Source: Phytophthora quininea | Taxonomy: Eukaryota > Oomycota > Peronosporomycetes > Peronosporales > Peronosporaceae | Length of the DNA: 64,000 bases | Assembly: GCA_011947345.1 (NCBI GenBank) | Contig: JAAVTG010000641.1 | Location: forward strand, 1-64,000 | Reading direction: 5' to 3' | Part shown: positions 22,260-32,825 of the stretch, in pieces | Numbering within the stretch: position 1 is the stretch's first letter | Layout: the number at the start of each line of letters is the position of its first letter | Notes under the pieces: model-generated | The model's input: the letters and a program-made list of their open reading frames with translations, nothing else | What the model was told of the DNA's origin: nothing | Databases searched by the model: none | Program-made: the position numbers and the translations under genes

Positions 22260-23881
22260 TTGCGCATGCGTGTTAAAGTCGTGACGCTAGGTGCATACAA
22301 ACAGCAGGTCGAGCCAACAGCTGGCGCCGAAGACAGCAATTGAAGGCAGAGATCCCCCGTAATCCCTGGCAAGGCTGAAAGTAAAACTCTCTTCTTGCTG
22401 TATTTGGCAATGGAAACCGTGGGCAAGGAAGGTGTCGGTGCTGCCTTTCCTGCTTGCTCTATCCAGCAACGGCAACGGACAATCGCGTCGAACAAGTGTT
22501 GGTACATGCAGCATTACAAGGCTGGCAGTTCCGGACTCTCGCAGGCCCGAACTACCGCACGCACACGTAGATAATTGGCGACAGAGGAGTTTGCCATCGA
22601 GGCACAATTGCCGACCGCAAATCACACCTTCAGATGATGCCGAGCTCGCTGTCACACGAAAAACTAAGCAGAAAGCGCAGATTAGAGCACTTTTTGCAAG
22701 TGTCGACGCCGCGAGCAGCTCTTTGCGCGGTTGTTTGCAAAGGCCACGGTTATCGTCCTCGTAGAGTCTCCTCAGCGTTGATGCGGTCCTTTGATGCGAG
22801 AACTCGCAGGCAATCTCTGTCATCTCGGTCCTTCAGCCAAAACTTTTGTAGCTACGAATTTGTTTGAACGGGTTCTTGCGCAAGTCTACTGTAGACGTTA
22901 CCGCGAGCGGCCACAGAATCACGCGGCGTTATGTGGCAGCAACACGTCAAAAGTATCCTACCAACAGCGCATAGTTCATGTAGTTGCTGCCTTGCGGACT
23001 CGCTTCCTGTCGGCACTCTGGCTGGTAATCGGTCGATTCGAGCTCGATCCCTGTGTCCTGCTGGGGTTGAAGCCGTCTGGCTTGCTCTCCGGACGTTGTC
23101 CAGTGCGTGTGTCTTTGTGCACCAGCCGATAACGAAAGTTGAGTCCCTGTCAAGAAGACACAGCTGGACAAAGTCGTACGTTTGGTGCCAAGTACGTTTT
23201 TGTGAGCCGAGGGCATGCAAGTTGAAGGCATCTGCTCGATGAGCTTCGAGGTCCGCGAAATCAACAAGCTCTTCTCAAGTTACTTTGACTGGGATGCTTG
23301 CGAAAATCGAGAGCCCCAAGCAGTGTCTCCATCCAAGATGCAAAATCCGGATCACGCCAATGGTATACGCTCTCCACTGAAAATGGTTTTGTCGTTGCTC
23401 GTGGTTCGTAAACGCTCTCGACTGGATGGTACCAAGTCCAACTTGCAGAAGACCTGGCAGTAAGTAACTTGGCTGTACCGAAGAAAAAAGTGAGCTAAAA
23501 ACGTGAGTGAAAGACTTCTCTTTCGAGAGCGCTTCGACGATCTACACGCTTGAATTCCACCCGACCCAGCACGATGGAAGGAAGACACAGAGTTATGTGG
23601 TGCGTGCTGAAGCAGCCGGAGGTAGTGGACGATATAGCCTAAATCAATTGTTGTATTGCTGTCGACTGCGCACCGCTTCACCATCAAGTGTACTTGGTGC
23701 CAGCAAAGTTTTCTGATGTTGTGAGATTGTTCAAATTGGCCAGCAAGATCGATCAAAGTCATCTTCACAAGATGCCGCCGTCTTCTTTTAGCCGTTGGTT
23801 TCGAGTTCATCAAGGTGTGCTGCGGCGCTCCTTATTTAGGCAAGTCGCGGCTGAAAGACCATACAAGCGATTCCTGTCGCC
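22260..23881. other. Gene-poor stretch upstream of PI 4-kinase
   Basis: No domain or consistent exon set found on either strand. Short open frames near 22432-22764, 23215-23463 and 23352-23813 overlap one another in opposite directions and have no recognisable motifs. Part of this may be the kinase promoter region or a decayed gene. Confidence 0.5.
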
Positions 23882-26800
23882 ATGGCTGCTGTTCCTGTGT
23901 CTCCACTGGAATTGTCGTTGACGTCGCCGCCACCGTCTCCAACCAAGTCGCAGTTGCCGTCCAAGCCAAGTGTAGCTGACATTCTGGCCCATGACGGCTC
24001 CGTGGACGTTCGTCTGCTCATGATGTCCATGTGGAAGCATCGAGCCAACGCTCCTTTCACTGCGGAACTTTGTCAGCGCCTTTGCTCCATGCCAATCACC
24101 CAACCGATGCTGGATCAGGTCGAGTTCTACCTGCCTCAATTGGCGCACATGGTGGTGCATCTCGAACAGGAACTACCTATGGAAGATATGGAGCAGTTTG
24201 TACTTTTACTCTCTCAAAGCAGCGTGCATTTCGCACTGCAGTTCTTCTGGATGATCTACGCTGCGTTGGACGAGAACCGACCCAAGAGAGCGGGGAACAA
24301 CCCTCGTACTCTTGCTCGCTGTGCAAGACTTCTACTAGCTTTGGAGCAATGTTTCGTCTACGGCTCACCTGCTGCACGACAAGCGTCGGAACTTTTAACC
24401 AGACAAAGTATCTCCAAGGACGAAATGGACCAAATCTTACGAGCTGACCGTCGCTTCTTCGCGGCGCAGCAAACTGATAGTAGTTCGACTACTAACGATG
24501 AAAACGTCGCTCCACTTTCAGGCGGTTGGCTGCTCAAGAAAGGAGGTGGCACGAGAGCAATGGGACGCCGCAATTGGACTCTACGGTGGTGTCGACTGGA
24601 ACGACGAATTCTACTGGTGTTTTCAAAGCCTACAGACTTGCAGCCTCGCTCGGCCATCCCGCTACACGGTGCCAAGATTCACGTCGTGGAGAACAAACGT
24701 CCGTTCTACTTTGAAATCACCCACGACTTCAGCGAAACCAAGGCGAAATTCGCAGCGAAAACGGCGGAGGAATTGGGCACGTGGGTGGCGTATCTTCAAA
24801 AGGCTGCGGCTTTGCCGGAACCTCCTGCCGGAAGTCCGACGAAAGGCAATGCCAGCCCTGATCGGACACTGGCACGGATGTCATTTGCCATGCGGTCCTT
24901 CATCATGCAGTCGTCCAGTAATGTTAACACCACTGTAACTACCACTGTGAATGGGAATGCGGCTCAAAGCTCACCGTCGAAAGCTGACAGCGTGAGTCGT
25001 CCAACCGAAGCCACACCAGAAGCTGTGACGGCCAATTTCGAGCAGATGCGGACAAGAATGCTCAGTAGTGGAGGGGTCAGCGCCTGCTCGACGAATGTCG
25101 GCGATACAGAAGTGAGTCAGGGATCGATGACCGATTGCTGCGGGTCGGACGCCTTGGTGCAAGCATTAATGCTTCCAGATCAGCAACGGCGATACGAATT
25201 CTTCTGCTCGATGATCCACTTCGTCAAGTCTATTACCGACGTGTCGGAAGCTCTGCGGCGCGTCGAACCACCTAAACGGAAGGAGTTACTAGGACCACTA
25301 CTAAAACAACTGCATCTGCCGAGGCGAGGGTACATTCCGCTCTGCAAGTCCACGGACGTAAGTTTTTTTGTTATATTATTGTGATGCATTCTCATCTAAT
25401 GAATTATGTTGGTGTATCTACAGCCGTATTGCAACGTCGTGTCGGTGTTTAGTACCGAAGGCCGCGTCTTCACGACTCATGTAAGTTGTTTGGACATGAT
25501 GATGTTTTGGTTAGGCATCTCTAATCTGTTTCCTCTAGGAACGAGCTCCTTGTTTGATTTATCTTGCTACCGAGGAGAGTGAAAGTGGAGAGGACGTGTC
25601 CACCGTTCTGTTTAACGAGCTTTACGAAACCAAATCCAGTGGTGAAGAAGATGATGGTGAAGAAGTCGGCGGTGATGACGACTCGGTAGTCACCTTCGAT
25701 GAACACGTTGCAGACATCGCAGTCCCCAAGAGAAGAGTGAAAGCCACCTCATCAACCAAGACGGAGCAATTCTCTAGACAAACATCATCATTCCTTCGCG
25801 AATTATTAGCGGTGGGTTTCATTATCATCGACATAGGTGAACTACAACTCACTAAACTGTTCTTTTGGCAGGACGAAGAGCGCAAGTCGCGGTTGGAAAA
25901 GACGTTTGGTGAACTAACCTTCACAAAGGCAGAGCGACTGAAAGAGAGCATACAATGTGCAAACCCAGAGCGCTGGCGTCTTACGGGACTCATGTCCAAG
26001 AGCTTCGACGATCTTCGCCAAGAAGTGTTAGTCATGCAGCTCATCTCGTACTTCCAGCAAATCTTCGAGCTGGAGAAGCTGCCACTCCGTCTGCACCCGT
26101 ATCGCATTTTGTCCACTGGATCAAGTACTGGTCTCATCGAGGTCGTGCGCAACGCCATGTCCCTCGACGGTATCAAGAAAACTCCGGGGTTCAATAACCT
26201 TCGCAGCCACTTTGAACAATTGTACGGCGGAGCTACAGACAAAACGGAAGGAGGGAACAGCACAGGCGAAGGAGCTGAGCTGCTTCGTCAAGCAAAACTC
26301 AACTTTATTCACAGCCTAGGTACGTTATCGCATTGCTTTTGAAGTATCAGAGTTGATGTTGACACTCATCTTCTTTTCAGCGGCGTACTCGATCGTATGC
26401 TACATCCTCGCCATCAAGGACCGTCATAATGGCAACATCATGCTCGACATCGAAGGCTACATCATCCACATCGATTTTGGCTTCTGTACGATCATTTTGT
26501 TTTGTTATTTTTCACTGCTTGATGAATTACTTTCATTTTGTGTTGCAGTCCTAGGACGAGCACCTGGAGGGAGCTTCAGTTTCGAGACTGCTCCGTTCAA
26601 GTTGACTGCAGAGATGGTCGACGTGCTCGGTGGTAGACACTCGTCCAATTTCCAGTATTTTACCGACCTGTGTGTTCAAGGAGCTCTGGCAGCTCGAAAG
26701 CACGCCGAAACGATCTACACATTGGTGGAAGTTATGAGTTACCACTCGAAGCTGCCGTGCTTTGTGGGAGGAGCTGCTGGACCGCTTAGCGGACTGAGAG

Positions 26801-26934
26801 ATCGATTGTTCCTCAACATACCAGAGAAGAAAGTGGCGTCGACTATTCAAAACATGGTGCAGCGAGCCTACGATCACTTCGGCACCAACAAGTACGACCA
26901 GTTCCAGACCTTCTCGAACGGAATTGCCAAGTAG
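23882..26934 (+). CDS. Phosphatidylinositol 4-kinase (beta-like) with PH domain
   Basis: Phosphorylates phosphatidylinositol at position 4, probably on Golgi or endosomal membranes. Six exons: 23882-25357, 25424-25480, 25539-25811, 25872-26319, 26381-26485 and 26549-26934, giving 914 residues. Residues about 45-160 form a helical region matching the lipid-kinase unique/accessory domain. Residues about 212-312 are a PH domain (GGWLLKKGGG, NWTLRWCRLE, final W in LGTWVAYLQ). After an acidic linker come the kinase signatures SKSFDDLRQEVLVMQLI, the catalytic loop AIKDRHNGNIMLD and the DFG motif in HIDFGFFLGRAPGG. The C-terminus VQRAYDHFGTNKYDQFQ is typical of PI4KB. Intron 3 (25812-25871) is 60 bases without an in-frame stop. 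No frame break is seen. Confidence 0.93.
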
Positions 26935-27378
26935 ATGGAACACACGAATGATAAGAAGAGATAAACTAATGTATTGCAGCCAACAAAGGCAAACGTTGGG
27001 ACCATGAAGTTGAGGCGCATAGCTTGTGAGACTTTTGAGGCGTCAGGAAGCGATCCTGGCGTTAAGTCAATATTTATTGTCGAATTTTAGCATTCGCGAG
27101 CTCAAAAGCATGGCTGTCAGCAGAAGACAGGTCCAGCTCCACGACACTATTGCTCGTTCTAAGCAAGCATTTGCTGATTTTTTTATCGTAGGCGACTCGG
27201 AGACAACAGCTTTCAGGGGTGCAAACTGCGCTGGCTTGCCTAAAAATGAAGACGCGGAAGCTATTAAACCAATCTACAGTCGTTCGCAGTGCCAACTTGG
27301 CACAGGGCAGCCTATTCGTTTTGCTGTCGAGATTGCTTAAACAAAACCCTCTTTCAGCTCAAGAGTCGCAGCACTCCT
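26935..27378. other. Intergenic, nothing recognised
   Basis: Lies between the kinase stop and the promoter of the small secreted peptide. Only short open frames; one plus-strand frame (27026-27340) lacks any motif. Confidence 0.5.
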
Positions 27379-27394
27379 GCTCATTCTCCAACTT
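27379..27394 (+). promoter_or_regulatory. Strong oomycete core promoter match
   Basis: GCTCATTCTCCAACTT fits the published oomycete 16-base core (GCTCATTYYNCAWTTT) at all positions but one. It sits about 50 bases upstream of the ATG at 27432, the usual spacing, and supports that small gene as real. Confidence 0.72.
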
Positions 27395-27431
27395 CCCAAT
27401 TCTCTACCGAAGCTAGACGAGATCGTATTAA

Positions 27432-27643
27432 ATGAAGTCGACGCTTGTCGCCATCACGATCGTCATGTTCACTGTTGCGAGCATGGCGTCCAGTGCTACA
27501 ACTCCGCAATCGAATCTGAGGGGCCTAGCATCGAAAAACAGCTAAAGCATCACAAGGCAGACGACTGTGACACCACAAAGCCAACGCTAACGACGCAGCC
27601 GCCGACGAAAGTGGTTGCCACAGACCCACCGGAAGATTATTAA
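27432..27643 (+). CDS. Small secreted Thr/Pro-rich peptide, frame-broken
   Basis: The ATG begins a classic signal peptide (MKSTLVAITIVMFTVASMAS) followed by a short mature region with an NLRG motif. The frame as given stops at 27543-27545 after 37 residues. One base before that lies a run of five A; the adjacent frame is open to a TAA at 27641-27643 and has a composition expected for a secreted peptide (repeated Thr, Pro, Asp, His/Lys cluster, one Cys). This suggests a one-base loss in the run, giving a protein of about 70 residues. The NLRG is not a canonical RXLR. A candidate apoplastic or host-directed peptide, but no function can be assigned. Confidence 0.6.
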
Positions 27644-27917
27644 CAGGGTTGTGCTGTGGGGGTTTGAAATGTTTCGTTCTGTAGAAGTCGTCGCAAGAAT
27701 CAATAAAACAAGTTGCATTTGACTTTGTCTGGTCAGATTCGCCAGTGAACTCCAGCCTGTGTAAATCTTCAGCTAGCGTTCGCCATTTCAACTTCTTCGT
27801 TATCGGCCAACTCGTTCGCCCAAATCGCGACAAAACCACTCACTGCAGAGAACAGCTCTCTCCACCCGTCAAGACGTCTGTGGTCCCTGGTTGGATTGGT
27901 GCAGCTGTCGGAAGTTC

Positions 27918-28419
27918 CTAGTCGGAGATAGTTTCGTACATTGTCCAGCTCTTCGGATTCACGTAAGCTGGAATAGCGAGTGGGTTGTTTGCTGCGTCAA
28001 TGATGTCGAAGAGCGCCACTGCCAATGATGGTGGAGTTCCAAGTGCAGGACTGGCGGGGATTCTGCAAAGTATTGGTGCTTCCGGGTTCGCAATGTCGAC
28101 CGTGCTTGGGCTTACTGTTTTGGGTGGTGTTGGTGGACTGGTGTATGCGTTTGCCTCGGCTCCGGCTGCAACGACAATATTGGCGTCCCTGTTGATGGCA
28201 CTGTATAGTACCCGAAAGCAGCACCAATCGCAACGGCAACGAAATGGTGCGCTTGAAAACGGAGTATGCTTTACCCTGGAGGCCTTCAACATTACCGTCG
28301 CTGTTGATTATCACACGGGCAACTGTACCGTCGTTCACTACACATGCCGTGCCAGTTGGGAGTACATCGTTAATTTCTCCTCCAGCGAAAAAGAAATATG
28401 GCAGGGAAGGTCGATTCAC
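27918..28419 (-). CDS. Weak reading frame, unrecognised
   Basis: Two overlapping minus-strand frames each look partly coding. The upstream part (FFFAGGEINDVLPTGTACVVND) and the downstream part (DANIVVAAGAEANAYTSPPTPP, then LAVALFDIIDAANNPLAIPAYVNP before a stop at 27918) need a frame change near 28240 to join. The plus strand is also open for 158 codons here with a hydrophobic glycine-rich stretch. I do not recognise either and cannot decide the strand with confidence. Confidence 0.3.
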
Positions 28420-28519
28420 ATCAACAATTACTTTTCTTTCCCTATTAGTACAAAATCTTGATGAGCGGAAAGCTAGTAAAGTTGACGTACCAACGTTCTC
28501 GCAACAGATCCAAGGCTAT

Positions 28520-30273
28520 TTACTTTGAGGCGGTTCGAGCAGAGATTGCAGTCGAACTCATCTGTTGTCCGTCTTCGGTGGCGACTGTTGCTCGAAGCTT
28601 GTAGCGATGATCTGGAAGTAAATCCTCCAGTGTCGTCGAGCTAGACAAATAAATTCTCAGCAATGTAAGCAGCAGAATTGAAGACTGCTATGGAATACCC
28701 ACGTTACGGTATGATCATCAGTCTTGAAAGCAGGTTCCCATTTGCACGTCCCATTGATCTCAGGCAATGACAAGAAAATGACGCAGCTCACACCAGGCCG
28801 ACAATCAATTTCAGCAAGAGTCCATTCCAACGTGATACTAGTGAGTCCAGTAGTGCTGACACGTAGCGATGGAGGAGTCGGTTTCGCTAGGAGCGGCATA
28901 TTGTCAGTATCATAATCACTAACAATTTTTTTGAGACCTCACCTTGTCTCGTTCTGACGGGGTCGGATTCGGCGCTAAACTCACTTATCCCGTGCAGGTT
29001 TATGGCAGCGATCGACGCCTTGTACTCTGTATCAGCACAAAGTTCATCGATCATCATCTCGCTAGGCTGTGCAATTGCCAACACGATTTTGAACGGTGCG
29101 GATGGTGACGAAAGTTTGATCTTGTAGCCCGATACCGGAAGAACTTCGTCTAAGACAGGTCGTGGTGGAGACCTGCAAATGCTGCTTAATAATTTATTTA
29201 ATTTTGTGAATGAGGACACTTCTTACCATGAAAGTCGGATTTGTGTATCCGATATGGTTGTCAAGGTTGGTGCAGCTGGGGGTGCAGGAGCTACATCAGC
29301 ACAAAATATTTAGTTAGTATACAATTTCCTAATGATAAAGAGACTAAACCCAATCGCATACGTTTGCCAGATAGGTTCCTGAACAACTCAGTTATAGCTG
29401 ATGTAGTGCACACGTCAACTGGAGTCAAACCGTGCTGCATGGATTACAAAAATCATCATTGAATAGTACAGAGAAGACACATATTAATACCAGTACTACC
29501 TTTCTTTCTGCCAGCCGAAGATCTGCATCGTTCTGTCATGAGAAACAATAGTGAGATTGTTTTGAGACTACAACACCGCGAGTACCTCTAGCAGTATCTC
29601 GACCACCGCAATGTGAGCTTGTTGAACTGCAAAATAAATCGGTGTGCAACCAGACGCATTTGTAGCATTGATGCTGGCCCCGCGTGTTATCTGCAAAAAG
29701 GGAAGATCGAATGAACTTTTGACCCATGCTGCCATCTAAAACTTACGAGTATATTGCAGACTGCGCCGTGGCCTTGATACGCAGCATAATGCAGCGGTGA
29801 ATTCGAATTCTGCAGCAGCAGAAACAAACATTATTCAAAATCCTGTAACTAGAGCACAACTACATGCTCCTTACACCGAATTCAGAACTGTCCCTTTCGT
29901 TAACCAGTGATCCGTCTTCCACAAGCCGCTCAACCACATCAGCAAAACCATTCCAACACGCCGTGTGGATGTCAACTCGGAATCGTTGGCGTCCAAGCTC
30001 TTTCAGTCGCACTAGCGTCTTCTCCACTTCTCCGCTGACTTCTCCGTTTCCATTCTGCTCGACCCACCACTTCGTGAATTCATCTCGGTCGATCACGCCA
30101 TTACCATCACTGTCTAGGATACGAAGCGCCTTGCGGAGATCTCGATCTGTTAACACGCCTCCTAAATCTGCAACGAGGTGATGGAGTTCTGCTGCATCGA
30201 TCCATCCGCTTTGGTCTTCGTCGTAGCAATCGAAAGCAGCGCGAACCGTCTCACGTAATTCCTTGTCACTCAT
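28520..30273 (-). CDS. EF-hand, ankyrin-repeat and fibronectin III protein
   Basis: Multi-exon gene. Exon 1 (29875-30273, 133 codons) encodes two EF-hands with canonical loops (DEDQSGWIDAAEL and DSDGNGVIDRDEF), so calcium binding is likely. It ends in an ankyrin-like helix (DIHTACWNGFADVVERLVEDG). Later exons add ankyrin repeats (SPLHYAAYQGHGAVCNIL and GCTPIYFAVQQAHIAVVEILL) and a partial one (GLTPVDV). Two fibronectin type III modules follow (PPRPVLDEVLPVSGYKIKL..., then PPSLRVSTTGLTSITLEWTL...). The last exon is YKLRATVATEDGQQMSSTAIS, with the stop at 28520-28522. Introns are short GT-AG. No signal peptide or membrane segment, so it is probably a cytosolic calcium-responsive scaffold; partners unknown. 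Confidence 0.85.
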
Positions 30274-30367
30274 GCCTCAAGATACTAAGCAGCGACTGCT
30301 CCAACTCGACGCTTCCTAGGCCAATATAAGTGGATTACTCAGGTACAACGTATTTATCTTTTTCTGT

Positions 30368-31531
30368 CTACAAAACCAAGTTCTTCGGCGCTGTCATCTC
30401 TTCCCACCAGACTGCGAACTGGGCCCACTGCACCAGCATATACTCTGCATGTTTCGTACTGTGGCAGCCGACCCAGTGATCGGACACTGCGTAGATGGAA
30501 TTGTCGTCCACCTCAGTCAGCGATACATTCAGCCCTCCTTCCGTAAACCATTCGACGTCGTCCTGCGGTCCTTCAGCATCGCGACTGCGTCGATTAGCGG
30601 CCGAGTCGACGATATTCAGACTGAACGTCAGTCTGCGCTTCCCATTCGGCAATTTCCACTCTGCACGACGTAGCTGGAACAGATACCGCAGGTTCACATC
30701 GCCTGGGATGTTGTGCACAAACAAGAGCGAGTCCTGGTCGAACTGCTGCAGCACTTGCGTGCTGATATCCGGTCGGTCGCGAAGACTCCAGCCCATGGGT
30801 GTGACCACCACGGGGCTCAAATCCTTCTGCTTGGTTGTCGACACTTTCAAATGGACATCCAAAGAGCAACGGATACGTTTGATAAACCTCGCTCGAGCCA
30901 AGATCGAGCCGTCATTTGAAAACGAGAGCGGTGTACGTTGTACATCCCAACCGAGGAACGTCCCTACCGACTTGAGGGACTTTGAACTGCTCTTTAAATC
31001 CGCATCGAACCTCTCCATATTGTCGGCAAACTCCTTCTGGGTAAATGGATAGAAGTGGAAGGATGGCTCGCCCTTTGGAAACACCACTCGCCATCCGGAC
31101 TCTGGTAGTAAAAAGAAGGCTTCGGTCTCGTTCAGAGCTTCGGTCTCTGTCTGTATGACGTTCTGTAGTTGCAGGTGCCGAGCGATCTCCTGCTTGAGCG
31201 CCTGGTTCTGACTCTTCAGGTCTTCCTTCTCCACCACCAAATTCTGCAGCACCGTCGTCGCCTGTGCCCCTGGAGTTGCAGCCACAGCGTGCACTTGACT
31301 CGTCAGCAGCTTCATTTGCTTCTCCAGACGACGGTGCTCGTCCTTGAGCTTCTCTCCCTTCTGCTTCTTCTTGCGACGGAACACCACCATGTTGGCGCGG
31401 TGCTGCTCGCGTCGGAACTTGGTGGCGTCCTCCAGCGTCCACTCCGGAGTGGCCTTGGCCAGGTCGTCGCAGTCCGCCGAGAGCATGCTCTCGATCATCT
31501 CCAGCTCCGAAACCGTGGACACTTGCGTCAT
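30368..31531 (-). CDS. bZIP-like/coiled-coil family protein, oomycete type
   Basis: 387 residues, single exon. Residues about 36-70 are basic and helical (RREQHRANMVVFRRKKKQKG), followed by a leucine-bearing coiled coil to about residue 140. This resembles the divergent bZIP-like families that are expanded in oomycetes (mating-specific M96-like proteins). The C-terminal 240 residues form a mixed alpha/beta region with GWRVVFPKGEPSFHFYPFT, VTPMGWSLRDRPD and a Trp-rich end (QWAQFAVWWEEM), which could be a START-like or family-specific regulatory domain. No frame break. A nuclear regulator is plausible but inferred. Confidence 0.65.
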   Translation of the reverse strand: MTQVSTVSELEMIESMLSADCDDLAKATPEWTLEDATKFRREQHRANMVVFRRKKKQKGEKLKDEHRRLEKQMKLLTSQVHAVAATPGAQATTVLQNLVVEKEDLKSQNQALKQEIARHLQLQNVIQTETEALNETEAFFLLPESGWRVVFPKGEPSFHFYPFTQKEFADNMERFDADLKSSSKSLKSVGTFLGWDVQRTPLSFSNDGSILARARFIKRIRCSLDVHLKVSTTKQKDLSPVVVTPMGWSLRDRPDISTQVLQQFDQDSLLFVHNIPGDVNLRYLFQLRRAEWKLPNGKRRLTFSLNIVDSAANRRSRDAEGPQDDVEWFTEGGLNVSLTEVDDNSIYAVSDHWVGCHSTKHAEYMLVQWAQFAVWWEEMTAPKNLVL

Positions 31532-31656
31532 AATGACGCAAAGTTACCTTTCAAAGAGTCAGTTGGACTCTGACTGAGTCGCTGAGTGATCGGCCCGCAA
31601 TCATGAGTCCGTTAATCATCCTTACAATAGCCAAGATCAATGTGGTTGAAAGATAA

Positions 31657-31672
31657 GATCATTTAGCAAACC
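31657..31672 (+). promoter_or_regulatory. Initiator-like element upstream of nuclease-like gene
   Basis: GATCATTTAGCAAACC keeps the TCATT core and the CA pair of the oomycete core promoter, 42 bases before the first ATG at 31714. Confidence 0.45.
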
Positions 31673-31713
31673 CTATTGGTACATGTACCATTTCCAACAA
31701 ACAAACCCTACTC

Positions 31714-32594
31714 ATGACGCCAAGGCGGCGGATGCAACGCAGCATCATGCTCTTCGCCAGCGAAGTGCCGGTCATCAGCGCGCTGAACCCGTACCGCAAG
31801 ATCGAGGACGTCTTCCTGGACGTCTGGCGACGCACCAACCCGAAGCAGGTGGCTCAGCTGCAGCAGGAGCTCTCAGTGGAGCTGCTGACACCGGACGAGA
31901 AGCTTCAGGTCCTGGTACAAGACCTGGGGGCGGCCCCTGCCGTTAACGCCTTGATCCAAGAAGCTGCAGAGGCTAAAACCACCCAAGAAGTGACGAAAGC
32001 TTCGTCACAAGTGGCTAAAACGCTGCCTAAAGCCACCCCTGACGCTGTGAAACAGGAAGTGGTTCAGTTGGTCACTTCTACGATGAATAAGAGCTTTGGC
32101 GTGAGGCAGGAGGTGGCAGGAATTCTGCAATACGAGGAGAAGAAGAAAACGGTGGTGAAGGAGCGGAATCTCGTGTTTTCCAAGAGAAAAGTGGCCAGAA
32201 TCAGCGGCTTTGATGTGCTGGTGGGAGGAAAGATTGACGGCCGAGCAGACGGCAAAGTGATCGAGGTGAAGAACCGCGTGAGGAGGTTCATTGACCCACT
32301 GCCAAAGTACGATGTTGCGCAGCTGCAGACGTACTTGTTTATACTGGGGGCGGCCGAGGGGAGCTGGTGGAGCACTTGCATGCCGAGAAGATGGAGACCA
32401 AGATGACCAAAGTTCCGTGGAACGAGAAGATGTGGAGCAACGACATCGCCCCGTATTTGACGCGGTTCGGTAGCGCACTGACGTATCTCATGAAGGATAA
32501 GCAGGCGCAAAGCGATTACCTGCAGTCGAACGCCGGCCAGCAGAGGGAGATTATTAGATATCTGTGGAGTCAGGACGTGCAACAGTCGGAGTGA
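31714..32594 (+). CDS. PD-(D/E)XK-like nuclease-fold protein
   Basis: The N-terminus is helical and basic, possibly mitochondrial (MTPRRRMQRSIMLF). The central region contains GGKIDGRADGKVIEVKNR, matching the D...E-x-K core of PD-(D/E)XK nuclease folds, followed by a helix with YDVAQLQTYLFILG, as in YqaJ/RecB-like members. The frame shifts near 32350 beside runs of G. The continuation (EHLHAEKMETKMTKVPWNEKMW) is open to the stop at 32592-32594. In total about 290 residues if the break is an error. Nuclease activity is inferred from fold motifs only. Confidence 0.65.
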
Positions 32595-32788
32595 GCGGCG
32601 TGTGACTGGGCCCACGTTCAAAACGCTGCTTTAAAGACAACTGAAGCTAATGTGGACACTCTGTCCATCGTCCAATGCTTTGGGACTGTAATTTAGAACT
32701 AGGGCAGGTTAATATGATTAATGCTCGAGGTTTTATTGCTCGTCCTCGCTGAGGTTTTTATCTTTTTTTTGGCGCCAATTTTTCTCCA

Positions 32789-32800
32789 CTCTCATTTTTT
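32789..32800 (+). promoter_or_regulatory. Initiator-like element of SPT16 gene
   Basis: CTCTCATTTTTT, 26 bases upstream of the ATG at 32826, matches the TCAYTYY initiator core. Confidence 0.45.
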
Positions 32801-32825
32801 ACTTAACGGATAAAGGGTGGCTGCG

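Noticed and set aside
21636..22343. 235-codon plus-strand frame opposite the conserved small gene
   Set aside because: It is Val/Ala-rich from complement of acidic codons; the minus strand has the conserved motif and an initiator element.
27432..27545. Calling the small secreted peptide an RXLR effector
   Set aside because: NLRG is only loosely similar to RXLR and there is no downstream EER or WY motif.
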